A stretch of DNA of 64,000 nt, taken from contig JACEEZ010002651.1 in the NCBI GenBank assembly GCA_016584305.1, forward strand, positions 200,001 to 264,000. Direction: 5' to 3'. This document shows, in pieces, positions 25,020 to 38,877 of the stretch; the stretch's first letter is position 1, and every line of letters starts with the position of its first letter. A program made the position numbers and the translations under genes. The stretch is from Chionoecetes opilio (taxonomy: Eukaryota > Arthropoda > Malacostraca > Decapoda > Majidae). The notes beneath the pieces are model-generated. The model worked only from the letters and a program-made list of their open reading frames with translations. It had not been told where the DNA came from and searched no databases.

Positions 25020-26230
25020 AATGGCTAAACAAATCAAAGGAATTTCAATGGTTCAAAAGATTAACTACATACAGTTTTCATATTCGATGTGGAATGCAAA
25101 GTATACTCGTCCGAGCAACGATCGTCCGGGCATTTCATCTTTACATCTGAGCCACTGAAGGAACCATGGAAGCTCAACCTACACGCAGTTCCCATGCAGT
25201 TTGGGATGAACTGCAGCTACAATGCAGCACACGAACAACTGCGCGTCGACTTCAGGTGTCTGGTTTATTTGCCCGAATCACAAACCTCAAGACGGCAAGA
25301 TCAAGGAAATTATTTTGTCTATGTAAGGATATTATAACACAAAAACTATTAATTTAGCAGCCAAGTGCTACAGGCACTCGTGTCAAAAGAGATTAATTAC
25401 TGCCATTGGCACTCTTTATGCACATTTTATTGTTTAGAATACTATTCTAGCTGAAGGCAGCTCTTATCACTTCTTAGAGAATGATTAAATAAATACATTA
25501 CTCTCTGATATGCAATGAAATAACATACATGCATATCTTAACGTGAAAATTTATATTACAGACCCGGAGTCTATATTTTTATTAGCTGAGAAGCTGTACT
25601 CCGTAAATAATAGGTTCATAAATAACGAAATAAAATAAATAAATAAAATTAATAAACTCTTAAAAGCAGCAAATGCCAATGTCAAGGGAAGTTACTGCCA
25701 TGTGGCACTCCCAGCACAACATTTTGATTGAGTTATAATACTATTTGAGCTGAAATCAGTTCCTATCACTTTAAGGTGGTATGCAAATAATACATATGCA
25801 TATCTTAATGTTGTGATAATTTTTAGTACCGACCCGGAGTCAGATTTTATTAGCATTACAAGCCGTATCTACTCCTTAAGTTTAAAGAAGCAGGTCTTAA
25901 AATATAAATAATAAATAAATACTGCCAGTGCTATTACTCACGTTCTCAAGGCCCTGCTGTGTTTTATCTTCACTCCACACTTCCAGTGTTATTAAGTGAC
26001 TACGCGGTAGAGTTTTGGCAAACGCACTTCTTAATATTTGCAGGGATATTAACACATTACTAACATACTTTGAGTTCATTTTTATTCTAATAACTCATGT
26101 TTAGATTCTGTTGTAAAGTATTTTACCAGTTTATTGATGACCTTAAGTGCACTGTCCTTATATAATTATTCCTGTTATACCAAACATTCCTCTTTGCTAT
26201 GTTGTCATGTAAACCCTCACCTTGTATAGG
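25020..26230. other. No gene recognised
   Basis: Two diverged blocks around GACCCGGAGTC (25561-25571 and 25833-25843), each preceded by CATATCTTAA and GTGGCACTC-like sequence, suggest a partial tandem duplication with a period of about 270 bases. A small open frame (25089-25337) has no recognised domain. Confidence 0.4.
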
Positions 26231-27033
26231 TGTTTGTAAGGATTGGCAACACTGAGAATCGGTATAGATACACAACGATGTAACACCAGTTAGGTATACA
26301 TGTCTTTATACAATGCGAAGACGCATTGTTATAAGGGGAGAGCGATATTAGCGTACTGGTTATATATAATATGTATGTGTTAATCGATACTAAGACAGGA
26401 TGTCCGAGTGTCTGAGTGTCTTGTACTGGCGCCTAGCGGATGCTGAGTGCTGACACCTTTTCCTGAGGTAGACACCTCGCCTGGTTCCAGACTACACACA
26501 CAAGTTGTGTGTGTGTGTCATCTCAGCGCTCTGCCCAAGGATGATGACGCTGACGAGAGTGCAACAGGCCTGAGAGACATGTCCACCGGAACCTGAGGTT
26601 CCGGCCTCCTTTCCTTATATGCGGCAGACGCAGCGGAGAGGGGACAGACATAACACAGAGATCACCAGGAGACGTGTTACCTTGCGCTCCTACTCACGAC
26701 ACCTCCCTGTGTGTCTGTGTGTACCCCACACATGGGGGTGTGGAGTACCTTGTCACGACATTAATTGTTCCCGGCTCTGTCTATTAGACATTAGTTTCAT
26801 TGGCCGTTACTTAACGAACTGCGTGACATTATTAATGTATAAATCTCACAGTGTACAGATATGTATATATATCTTGTAATTATTGTTCTGGTAATTTATA
26901 TTAACAAGCCTTATAAAACAACCGCTCGACCACTTTTATTCAACTACCATCTGAAGTGTCTGGCTATGACGGTATACGCCTACCCATCAACTCTACACTT
27001 CTGAGGCAATCAACCCATACTGTGTCACCAACA
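26231..27033. repeat. LTR-like candidate (TG...CA, about 800 bp)
   Basis: The segment runs TGTTTGTAAGG ... GTCACCAACA, giving short inverted ends TGTT(T/G)G. It borders a gag-like fragment, has mixed composition and no long frame. No target duplication, primer site or second LTR was identified, so the call is tentative. Confidence 0.3.
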
Positions 27034-27044
27034 GTTGTAAGTAT

Positions 27045-27430
27045 TCTTACTTGGGTTGACCCCAGCTACCTGTAACATCACACAGATAAGGGTAACATCA
27101 CTACTCCTGCGAAAATTATATAACTCCTGGAATGCCGCAAATTGTCGGCAACTTTTGTCCACCAAAAACGAGCCATCGAGTTTCTCCAGTAATTTATCCA
27201 CTCCATTATCCTTTTTACAGACCCACCATATCCATTTCAGACGACGCTTGTCTTGCCCGGCCATCCAAAGACAAATGGATGGTTAACGCCTGTTTCTCTT
27301 TCTTTAAATCCGTTAGTTCACACTATATGTCAATGTCTTTCCTCCAATTCTCGTACGCCAACTCATCAACGAACTTCGGTGGCCATTTGGTCGACGCCAT
27401 AGTGCAGGAACTACGCTCTGCTAACAGCGT
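27045..27430 (-). pseudogene. gag-like fragment of an LTR retrotransposon
   Basis: In two minus-strand frames: MASTKWPPKFVDELAYENWR then CELTDLKKEKQALTIHLSLD (27420-27270), continuing in another frame as NGVDKLLEKLDGSFLVDK and RQFAAFQELYNFRRSSDV (27215-27060). The pattern Y-x-x-W ... T-D-L-x-K-x-K-Q-A-L-x-x-x-L-S-L ... L-x-x-L-D is that of retrotransposon gag (UBN2-like) proteins. It is frameshifted and has no pol attached. Confidence 0.6.
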
Positions 27431-27499
27431 TAATTTTCACTCACCAGGCGTCTGTAATCAACTCCCTCAGCCGACAATCCCGATCCGCCATGACAGTGA

Positions 27500-29570
<2,071 letters not shown>

Positions 29571-30498
29571 TGTAACTCGTGCCAGGGGCTTGACTGGTGT
29601 GTGTTCTCAAGTGAATGAGGAAGAGGAGATGAGGAGAAGGTGCCCCCCTGGTGAGCCCCTCACATCCCACGTAGCGTGCGGCGCTACAGTCAGTTGAGAC
29701 TTTGCTCTGCTAGCGAGTAGACGCGCCGCTTCACTCCGTAGCCTCTCTTGTTGTTCACCTTTGTTGAGTCGCTACGTTTGTGGTTGTCGAGTCCTTGTTT
29801 AGGGAGTTTGCCCTGCATTCACTTGAGTCAATGAATAGCGAGAAGGCGTCTGACGTTGTAGTATTTCTTGAGTAGAATTGAGTACACGTTGATTACACCA
29901 TACGGTAAGGTAAGGCTTCAGGCTTACCACGTACTCGTAATTTGGCGTATCCCGTACTAGGTGTAGTAGAGACGGACGGAAAGCGGGAAACGAATGGTAA
30001 CCGTTTTTTGGGGAGTTCTGGCTAGCACAGGAGACACTGACACACACACATCGTCTGTATACTAATTAACCTTTGTTCTGCGAGGCCAGCTCATAACACG
30101 ACTGCCAGTTTCCCGTCCTTCTGGGCAGTGGGATGGAAAGGCGGGAGGTGCGCTTCAGTACATAACGTAATAGGGAGAAGCTTTCCATCACCACTATTAA
30201 ACAGCCCAGAGATTCAACCGCGGTAGGGTTTTGAGAAGGTGTTACGTAGCATATTTCTTCAAGTATCACTAGAGTGGAGGTTAGAGCAGAGGGTGCTCTC
30301 ACTCTTGTATGTTTAGTGATGCAGCCGGGCTTGTCAGTAGCCTAGGCTGTAATCGGTATTATTATTTTGTATTTCAGCAGGAGAAAGGAAGGGAGGGTTA
30401 CGGCCCCTCTCTCTCTCTGGGTAGAAGCTTGAGGGATTCTATCGGTTCACGGTTTAGTGAAAGTTAGAGTCTGTTGCGCTGAGGCCCCAGTCGTAACA
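29571..30498. mobile_element. Solo LTR candidate (928 bp)
   Basis: It begins TGTAACTCGTGCCAGGGGC and ends GAGGCCCCAGTCGTAACA, giving TG...CA borders with short inverted ends (TGTAAC/GTAACA... in imperfect mirror). It is flanked on both sides by AT dinucleotides, so an ATAT target duplication is possible but not provable. It has no coding sequence and higher GC than its surroundings. Confidence 0.5.

Positions 30499-30592
<94 letters not shown>
30499..30592. repeat. (AT)n microsatellite
   Basis: AT tract following the solo LTR candidate. Confidence 0.93.
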
Positions 30593-30594
<2 letters not shown>

Positions 30595-30726
30595 TATTGA
30601 TCATCTTATATTATATATATATATATCACTTATATTTTGAAGCGTACTAAGTTTATAGGTATATGATGCTTTATGATATACCGTATCATACCGATTTATA
30701 CCATAAATCCTTTACTTAGAAAGGTT

Positions 30727-30985
30727 AGCTTTCTGCGCCAGCCGAGTTCGCCCGAGTGGCCCTATGCCCTTTCTCGCACGCCCCTGCCCATTGCCTGTGC
30801 CTCCGCTGCCGACGTTCCATCGGAGGACACAAGGGGGCGGCATGAGCATCTAATCACAGGCGTCACTATAAAAATCCTGCCTGCGCCATCACAGCCCTCA
30901 AGTGAGCCTCCAAGGCCTACCATCACACCCTTGGAGCTCACTGCCTACAGGCGCTATAGGCCAAGATGTAAAAACAAAAAATACA
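30727..30985 (+). repeat. SINE family 1 copy with diverged head
   Basis: The body GGACACAAGGGGGCGGCATG and CACTATAAAAATCCTGCC is well preserved, but the first 80 bases differ from the tRNA-derived head of the other copies. Confidence 0.75.
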
Positions 30986-31253
30986 TTTGAGACTACCGTG
31001 CCTGTTAGGTATTTTTTATACCAAATGTATTTTCCAAGGGAGGGGCGGCCCCCTTCTCTGTGCCCCCATGGTAGACAGGTTAGGTACTATGGCGGCTGGC
31101 TGACCTATCTTGATGTTGTTTGCAAATTTGTAAATATCATTACCTGTGATAACAAATCAGAGAGAGCAAAAGAGATCAGCTGCATGAATACTTTGGAGCT
31201 ACTGTTACTTTTAAATGTGCGTGTGGCAGTTTTACATAGTTTCCCATTTCTAG

Positions 31254-31371
31254 GTTTGAGGTTCAGCGGACATGGAGCCATCTGGAGTCTATATTCATCG
31301 GTTCTGATGATATTCGTCGACAGCTACCAGAAGATTCTGCAAGATTTGATCAAATTGATGTCGACTTCAAA
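31254..31371 (+). CDS. Axonemal dynein heavy chain, exon E (linker start)
   Basis: One base completes the Trp codon from exon D, then 39 residues follow: [31 protein letters not shown] and DQIDVDFK. The block (W)xEVQRTWxxLExIFxGSxDIRxQLPxxxxxF is among the most conserved parts of axonemal dynein heavy chains. The acceptor is CATTTCTAG ending at 31253 and the donor is a consensus GTAAGT at 31372. Fixed-length [26 protein letters not shown] spacing favours the DNAH9/11/17 (beta) group over the DNAH5/8 (gamma) group. Confidence 0.94.
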
Positions 31372-31474
31372 GTAAGTTTATTTTTCTTCAAAATAGATAC
31401 ATACATGTATGAACTAAGTTTGGCCATTAGTTGGTAATATTTGAATCCAACATGCTCTTTTTTATATTTATATT

Positions 31475-31677
31475 TTTATTTTTTACATCACAAAGACTGA
31501 CCAAGAGGTAACAAAAAACCCATTTAGTTGCCAGTCCCTATAAAGAGGACAGTAAGAGAATAAAGAAATAGGGGTGGGCCAATTTAGTTCGGGAAGTGTA
31601 TTGTCAGTCTTCTCTTGAAAACATTTAAGTCGTAGGAAGGTGGAAATATAGAAACAGGAAGAGAGTTCCACTGTTAA
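31475..31677 (-). mobile_element. Jockey-type LINE 3'-end fragment
   Basis: Only the last 200 bases of the Jockey element are present (ACATCACAAAGACTGACCAAG ... GTTGCCAGTCCCTATAAAG). It begins about 100 bases after dynein exon E. Confidence 0.8.
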
Positions 31678-31799
31678 GATATCTTTGCTACATTCACTTA
31701 ATATATCTTTTTCTCACAACATATTCCAAAGTCTTACAATTATTTTGTGCAGCTTCTCCGTACTATTTACTATTTGAAGAGGGCTTTCATCAAACTTTC

Positions 31800-33045
31800 C
31801 TTGGGATAGATAAATAGAGGCATGTCAGGAGTCTCGCTGAGGATGTCGAGGACCATTTGAACGCTAATGACATCCTACCGAGCCCTGAAAGAAGCTCGCT
31901 CCGTTCCAAGTCTCCAACTCGGGCAAGTACTATCCGAGCAGCAGATGGGCGCCTCGTGTCAGATATGGATGGGCAGATGGTTCGTTACTCAAAATACTTT
32001 TTGCAGCTGTTCACGATGGACCCTCCAATTGGGCAGCTCCAGACCACTGGATTACGGGCAGTGAATGCCGATCCTCCCATTAACGAAACCGTACCTTCTC
32101 TTGACGAAGTCAGAGAGGGTGTAGCAAAGTTGAGGGGTGGAAAGACAGCTGGTGTTTGTAATATTATTACGGAGCTCCTCAAAGCTGGGGGTGAGGCCAT
32201 GATCCGCGGGTTGCATGCTGTATTGACTGTCGTGTGGCAATCAGGTACCATTCCTCCTGATTGGAAAATGGGCTGGTCGTCCCTATTTGGAAAGGGTAAG
32301 GTGACCGTCAGGACTGCAACAATTACCGCGTTATTACAATGCTCATCCTGTACATCAAGGTGCTTGCCCATCTATTGCTGACACGAATCCGAAGTCATCT
32401 GCTGAAGCATCAGAGATCTGAGCAGTCTTGGTTCACGCCTGGTAAAACAACAACGTACCGTATCCTAGTGCTTCTTGTCGTGGTGGAACGCCGACGTGAG
32501 TTTCGACAGGGGATGCTTGCAGACTATGTTGATCTCAGGAAGAAGTTTGACTCAGTGCAGCGTGAATGGCTATGGGATCTTCTGCGGCTTCGCAGGATTC
32601 CTGCAAGGACTGTTTGTTGGTCTGCTGACTGGCCAATACTTTGGGACTGAGAGTGCTGTGAAGGGTAGGGGAGGTGTATCCAGCTTTTTTCTTGTGAATA
32701 CATGAGTGAGGCAAAGGTGATTACTTGTCCCATCACTATTCAACACTTGCATGGACTGGGTATTGGGCAAAGTTGTGGACCAAAGTCATTGTGGAGCATC
32801 CCTCGGCAACACAAAGATCACTGATATTGTTTTTGCCGATGATGCCGTAATCTTTACTGAGTCGCTAGAGGTCCTGGTGATATGCTCTCTAGGCGCTACA
32901 CGAAGAGGCAAAGCCTTTGGGACTTGAGGTCTCCTGGCTTAAGACCAAGGTCCAGGTGTTTGGAGGCTTACTAGATGAAACAGTACAGTCTGTTCATGCG
33001 TGCGACGAGGACATTGAGATCTTGGAAAGTTTTACATACTTTGGT
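31800..33045 (+). mobile_element. RTE-type LINE copy, sense to dynein
   Basis: Plus-strand translation: ADPPINETVPSLDEVREGVA, LRGGKTAGVCNIITELLKAG (RT N-terminus, 31857-32381), SHLLKHQRSEQSWFTPGKTT, YVDLRKKFDSVQREWLWDLL (32339-32650; block A with K-A-F-D changed to K-K-F-D), FADDAVIFTESLE in another frame (about 32833-32870) and the start of the C-terminal region (FGGLLDETVQSVHACDEDIE, 32960-33030). It is truncated at both ends and frameshifted, and matches the reverse complement of 12166-13200. Confidence 0.87.
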
Positions 33046-33759
33046 AATATATATATAGTCCATAATAATAGAGTAATTTTCTTGGAGTCCGTGACCATTT
33101 GCTTCCTACGCTTTTTTCTTGATGGATTTGATAACCTGGAACAGGTTTCAATCTGTTCCTGTTATTATGTTATTATCAATGAAGAGGCCCAGGCTCTCTT
33201 CTTTCATCACATAAGTCATCTTCAAAGACCAACTGATCATTGCTAACACTCAATGAAGATATTGCTGTCTCAATGTATGTACCTGCTGCTGTTGTATCAT
33301 ATACCAGTTCACTCACATTCTTTTGAATACGTTCATGAAATCCGATGTCTCCCCCAAATTCATTATGAGAATTTTCTTTAAGTAGCTGGACTTTACTGCT
33401 GAGTTATGTCCGTGATTTGAGATAATGCGCTTATAGTCCTGCAGGAAACTTTGCAGTGTCCGAATTTCATGGTCTTTGAAGATGACTTGACGAATGTGAT
33501 GAAAGAAGAGAGCCTGGGCCTCTCGGAGGTTTACACGCTGCAGATGTTGAGTACTTTCATCTGAAAGGGGTTGTGGTCGCTGACATATTTGCGCCAGCAC
33601 GAGCGATGGTAGCGGATTTTCAACCTAAATGCTGTTAGGCTATCTGGGATGGATGCAATCAGAGTGTCAAGTCTCAATCTCATGATGTCATTTTCCAGAA
33701 GGACAGTATGTAACTTAAATTTAGTCCAGGCATCTACTGTTGATAGAAATGAAATGTTT
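33046..33759. other. Unassigned sequence with an internal inverted repeat
   Basis: GAAGAGGCCCAGGCTCTCTTC followed by TTTCATCACATAAGTCATCTTC (33181-33225) is mirrored at 33477-33523 (GAAGATGACTTGACGAATGTG, ATGAAAGAAGAGAGCCTGGG), a fold-back of about 45-base arms. The frame on the minus strand (33600-33313) reads QHLQRVNLREAQALFFHHIR, which is unrecognised and may belong to a transposon. Confidence 0.45.
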
Positions 33760-35141
33760 TTTTTTATTTTTTTTTATTTTTTATCACAAAGGACTGGCCA
33801 AGGGCACAATTTTTTCTTTTAACACAAAGACCGCTTAGTTGCCAGTCCCTATAAAGAAGACAGTAAGAGAATAATATAAAAAAGAGGGGTGAGCCAATTT
33901 AGTTCGGGAGGTGTCTTGTTACTCTTCTTTTGAAAAGATTTAAGTCATAGGAAAGTGGAAAAATAGAAACAGGAAGAGAGTTCCAGAGTTTACCAGTGAA
34001 AGGGATGAAAGAGTAAAGATACTGATTAACTCTTGCATTAGGAAGATGGACAGAATAGGGATGAGAATGAGTAGAAAGTCTTGTGCAGCGAGGCCGCGGG
34101 AGGGGGGGAGGCATGCAGTTAGCAAGTTCAGAAGAGCAGTGAGCATGAAAATAACGGCAGAAGAGAGCAAGAGAAGCAACATTGCGGCGGTGATTTAAAG
34201 ATTGAAGACAGTCAGTCAGAGGAGGGGAGTTGATGAGACGAAAAGCTTTTGACTCAACCCTGTTTAGGAAAGCTGTATGAGGGGATCCTCCCCAAACATG
34301 TGAGATATACTCCATACATGGGCGGATAAGGCCCCTGTAGAGAGCAAGCAATTGAGAGGGAGAAAAAAAAGGACGCAGACGCCACAGGACACCTAACTTC
34401 TTAGAAGAAGTTTTAGCAAGAGATGATATGTGAGATTTCCAGTTCAGATTTTTAGTAAAGGATAGTCCTAGAATGTTCATTGTAGAAGAAGGAGACAGTT
34501 GAGTGTCATTGAAGAAGAGGGGATAGGTATCTGGTAGGTTTTGTCGAGTAGATAGGTGAAGAAATTGGGTTTTTGAGGCATTGAACAAAACAAGGTTTGC
34601 TTTGCCCCAATCAGAAATTATAGAAAAATCAGAAGTTAGGCGCTCGGTGGTATCTCTCCGTGAATCACTTAGTTCCTGTTGAGTTGGACGTCTAATAAAC
34701 GACGTTGAAAAATGCAGGATAGAATCATTAACGTAGGAGTGGATAGGGCTTTGAGTTAGACTTAGAAGATCATTAATGAATAATAGAAAGAGAGTGGGTG
34801 ATAGGACAGAACCCTGGGGAACACCACTATTGATAGATTTAGGAGAAGAACAATGTCCGTCTACAGTAGCTGCAATAGAACGGTTTGAAAGGAAACTTAA
34901 GAAGAAGTTACAGAGAAAATGATAGAAACCGAATGAGGGTAGTTTGGAAATTAAAGATTTGTGCCAGACTCTATCAAAAGCTTTTGATATGTCAAGGGCA
35001 ACAGCAAAAGTTTCACCGAAATCCCTAAAGGAGGATGACCAAGATTCAGTTAGAAAAGCTAGAAGATCGCCAGTAGATCGCCCTATACGGAAACCGTACT
35101 GACGATCAGATAGAATATTGTGAGCAGATAGATGCTTAAGA
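33760..35141 (-). mobile_element. Jockey-type LINE, copy 2
   Basis: The C-terminal ORF is intact for 229 codons (34588-33899), including NASKTQFLHLSTRQNLPDTY, LIRPCMEYISHVWGG and VESKAFRLINSPPLTDCLQS. Upstream RT motifs are present in broken frames (34900-34740). The A-rich 3' end is at about 33760-33785 on the plus strand as T-runs. The 5' end stops abruptly at 35141, where a nuclease-transposon fragment begins. Confidence 0.88.
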
Positions 35142-35172
35142 GTAGTAATCGCTTGTCGCGATTACTACTCTT
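35138..35172. repeat. Perfect 15-bp inverted repeat at an element junction
   Basis: AAGAGTAGTAATCGC (35138-35152), a 5-base loop TTGTC, then the exact reverse complement (35158-35172). It straddles the point where the Jockey copy meets the nuclease-transposon fragment. Confidence 0.85.
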
Positions 35173-35660
35173 GTATCCACCTTTCATGCACCACACACAT
35201 AGAGTCTTATCAAGAAGGACATCCATGCTGGATCGGAGCCTTTTAGGTGTACTGGCCTCTGGCCGAGGGTCTTGTTGATCTGATGCTTCATTTCTTTCAA
35301 GAAGTTCCTCGGATTTCTGTTTGCGTTTTTCAGCTTGACAGAGCTTGCGCTTGCTGGATAATGATGCGTAGCAAGTGCTATGCATGTGGTGACCTTTAGG
35401 TCCCTTCTCCCAATCCACATTTTCATGTACATGTTGAAACTTATCGAGTTCTCTCCATTTTAAAGACTTTTCCCGGATGGATTCCCACTTCTCAGGTGTA
35501 ATGTTTTCCAAACTGTCATCTGCTGTACATGACTTTCCACAGAGTAAAATGCACTTGTATTCATCTAAATCCTAGTTTTGTAACTCTTCACTGTCTGTTA
35601 ATCTATTATCTATTCTTTTAGTCACTTTACAAGTCGGCGATTTTCAACAGACGGGCACGC
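35142..35660 (-). pseudogene. N-terminal Cys/His domain of the nuclease-transposon family
   Basis: Minus strand: CILLCGKSC, then ENITPEKWESIREKSLKWRE, KGHHMHSTCYASLSSKRKL and a second CVWCMKGG. The layout C-x2-3-C ... H-x2-C-Y is a zinc-binding module also seen at 58479-58720 and 61600-62070. A 142-codon frame (35511-35083) covers most of it and stops at the Jockey junction. The rest of the gene is absent. Confidence 0.6.
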
Positions 35661-36149
35661 GATGCATCTGAAACAGAAGAAAATTAATATTTCATATATT
35701 TTTTTTGCCATTTCATTGTTTCTGGGCATGCGATGCAGCTGGAAAAGTATGAAAAGAAATATTAGATATAAAACAGCATGTTTTCCCCATTTCGCCGTAT
35801 CATACTTGAAAATGTATGTCAGGATGTCCCTAAAACTCTAAAATAATACTTCCAATGAGATTATCATGCTAAAATAAGTGGAAAACAACACCTCACATAT
35901 CCATCTAGCTTATCTTGTGCCGAAGATATTACATTTCATGTTTTTCAGGATGGTGGACAGTGGCCATCCTGGATTTAGAGGTCAAAATGATCCCTAAACT
36001 GTACGATAACTATTCCAGTGGCTTTGTAATGGCAGAATTAGTAAAAAATGACACCTCATTCGTCTTTCTAACTCATCTGATGCCAGAGATATAACATTTT
36101 ATGTTTTTCAAGATGTTCTGGGCATGCGTTGCAAAAAGCCAGCATGTTG
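35661..36149. other. Non-coding part of the nuclease-transposon fragment, candidate
   Basis: TTCTGGGCATGCGATGCA-like units occur three times (35648-35665 in part, 35720-35737, 36115-36132). GGTGGACAGTGGCCATCCTG (35951-35970) recalls the GGCCGCCAT-type blocks in the ends of the related elements. Confidence 0.4.
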
Positions 36150-38060
36150 ACAAAGTTGTCAATCCTTATAAAGAAGACAGTAGGAAAAAGAAAGGGGGGT
36201 GGGCCAATTTAGTTCGGGAGGTGTCTTGTCACTCCTTTCTTGAAAAGATTAAAGTCGCATGAAGGAGAAAAAAAGGAATAGAAAGAGTTTACCAGTGAAA
36301 TGGATGAAAGAGTAAATATACAGATTAACTCTTGCATTTGGAAGTTGGACATAATAGGGATGATAATGAGTTGAAAGTATTGTGCAGCGAGGCCGCGGGA
36401 AGGGGGTAGGCATGTTGTTAGACAGTTCAGAAGAGTAGTTCGCATGAAAATAACGGTAGAAGGTAGCAAGAAAAGCAACATTTCGGCATTGATTTAAAGA
36501 TTGAAGACAGTCAGTCAGAGGAGGGGAATTGATGAGACGAAAAGCTTTTGACTCAGCCCTGTTTAGGAGAGCTGTATGAGTGGATCCCCCCAAACATGTG
36601 ATACTTACTCCATACATGGGCGGATAAGGCCCCTGTACAGAGCAAGAACTGGGAAGGAAAAAAAATTGATGAAGACGACACAGGACACCTAACTTCCTAG
36701 TTTTAGCAAGATATGATATGTGAGATTTCCCTTTTAGATTTTTAGTAAAGGATATCTCGGAAATGTTCATTGTAGAAGAGAAATATAGTTGAGTGTCATT
36801 ACAAAAGAGGGGCTAGTTATCTGGAAGGTTCGTTCGAGTCGATAGGTGAAGAAATTGGGTTTTTGAGGCACTAAACAAAGTATAAAGTTATAGAAAGATT
36901 AGAAGTTCGGCGCTCGGTGGCATCTCTCCGTGAATCACTTAGTTCCTGTTGAGTAGGACGTCTAATGAACGACGTTGAAAAATGCAGAATATAATCATCA
37001 GCGTAGGAGTGGATAGGGCTTTGAGTAAGACTTAGAAGATCATTACTGAATAATAAAAAGAGTGTGGGTGATAGGACAGAACCCTGAGAAACACCACTAT
37101 TGATGGTCTTAAGAGATGAACAAAGATCGTCTACAGTTGATACAATAAAACGGTTTAAAAGGAAACTTAAGATGAAGAAGGTGCACAGAGAAGGATAGAA
37201 ACCGAATGAGGGTAGTTTGAAAATAGATTTTTTGTGCGTGACATGTCAAAAGCTTTTGATATGTCAAGGGCAACAGCAAAAGTTTTACCGAAACCCCTAA
37301 TGGAGGATGACAAAGATAGTGTTAGGAAAACCAGACAATCGGCAGTAGATCGCCCTTTACGGAAGCCGTACTGACGATCAGATAAGAGATTGTGAGCAGA
37401 TACAGTAGATGCTTATGAATCTTCTTATTAAGTATAGTTTCAAATGCTTTAGAAAGACAGGAAGTCAAACCTATAGGACGGTAGTTTGAAGGATTAGAAC
37501 GGTCACCCTTCTTAGGAACAGGTTGGATGTGATCAAACTTCTAGCAAGAAGGAAAGGTGGAAGTAGATAGACAAAGACGGAAAAGTTTGACCAGGCAGGG
37601 TGCAAGCACAGAAGCAAAGTTTTTTGAAAAAATTAGGAGGGACTCCGTCAGGACCGTAAGCATTCCGAGGATTTAGGCCGAAACGGGGAAAGGAAACATC
37701 CTTCCGAAGGATCTTAATAACAGGCATAATATAATCAGAGGATGGAGAAGAAGGAAGAACAAGAAGAATTTTCAGCAAAGGTTTGAGCAAAGAGTTCAGC
37801 TTTAGAAATAGATGGGACAGCTGGGTGAAGGATAGAAAGATGCAGCAGAAAAATTGTTAGAAATGTTATTCTCTAGCTGCCTGAAGTCACGAGAAGAGTT
37901 TGATTCAGAAAGATTTTGACATTTTATATGAATGAAGGAGTTTTTGGTAAGTTGAAGAAAATATTTGGCTTGATTACGGGCAGAAATATAAATACAGGGC
38001 ATACGTTTCAGTAGATGGATGGTTACGGTACCGTCTGTGAGTAGCATCTAATGCTGCTAC
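36150..38060 (-). mobile_element. Jockey-type LINE, copy 3
   Basis: This is the longest Jockey copy toward the 5' side: C-terminal region (36770-36209), RT motifs in broken frames (37150-36960), GLNPRNAYGPDGVPPNFFKK (37690-37630) and an upstream linker with NQAKYFLQLTKNSFIHIKCQ and NLSESNSSRDF (38047-37802). It has many frameshifts and small deletions compared with copy 2. Confidence 0.85.
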
Positions 38061-38877
38061 TATCACTGCTACTACTACAGACATTAACCTTACTCCTCTA
38101 ACAGATGTACGTACCTACTCATGCCATAGCGACTCACTCTCATGCTGTACTAGCCAACCCTGGTGCTCTATATCCTACTTCACTGAAGGGCTACCCACAG
38201 AGTCTTCCATGCGCCCAATTAGTGGATATAAGGGGGACTACAATGCATATAAATTTATCACTCTGTGTGAGGATGTCATGAAACACTTATATTTTTATAA
38301 GCCAACTTATAAAAGAGCTTTCATTAGATCAAGACTACAACTTGGATCTAGAGCTCATCATTAAATGCAGAGCACAGCACTTTCTGCTCGAAAAATTGGG
38401 CAAGATTATGAAAATTCAGGGACAAATTCCTGTGAGTTTTCAGTGGTGGGGCAGCGACCACCGTAGTGAACCAAGTAAGTTACGTGGTTGAATCTGTAAT
38501 AACGAATTTGTCGTCGCAAACTATATGGAATAGTTCTATTACTGTCAACTTGTTAACAGAGTGATGTATACAAATAATAAAAGAGTCCAATTTGTGTAAT
38601 GGACAGTAACTTATCATGGACAATGTGTCAAATTCCTCAAACTTTTGTTATAAATGCTACATGTCCAGGGGAAGGTGCGGCGTGTAGTTATTTCCTTGCC
38701 CTTCCATGTTACGGACGAAGTAGTGGATTTCATACTTGTGCTAGGTCCTTCCTGGACGTCCAATGTCTCCTTCAAGCAGGTGAAAGGATACGCAGAGGTA
38801 ACTTAACCTGCTTTAATCCTAGAAGGGACAAGCGTGCCTGACCAGTCATGGTCATGGCACAATACACACTGGAGGCC
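38061..38877. other. No gene recognised
   Basis: A plus-strand open frame (38599-38841) with several Cys residues (QTFVINATCPGEGAACSYFL, PCYGRSSGFHTCARSFLDVQ) could be a transposon or host exon fragment, but no family is recognised and no splice sites are supported. Confidence 0.35.

Noticed and set aside
25089..25357. Two overlapping plus-strand frames as a gene
   Set aside because: No domain recognised in either frame; next to transposon remains.
38599..38841. Cys-containing open frame as a host exon
   Set aside because: No recognised domain, no supported splice sites, and it sits between a LINE and a TIR element.
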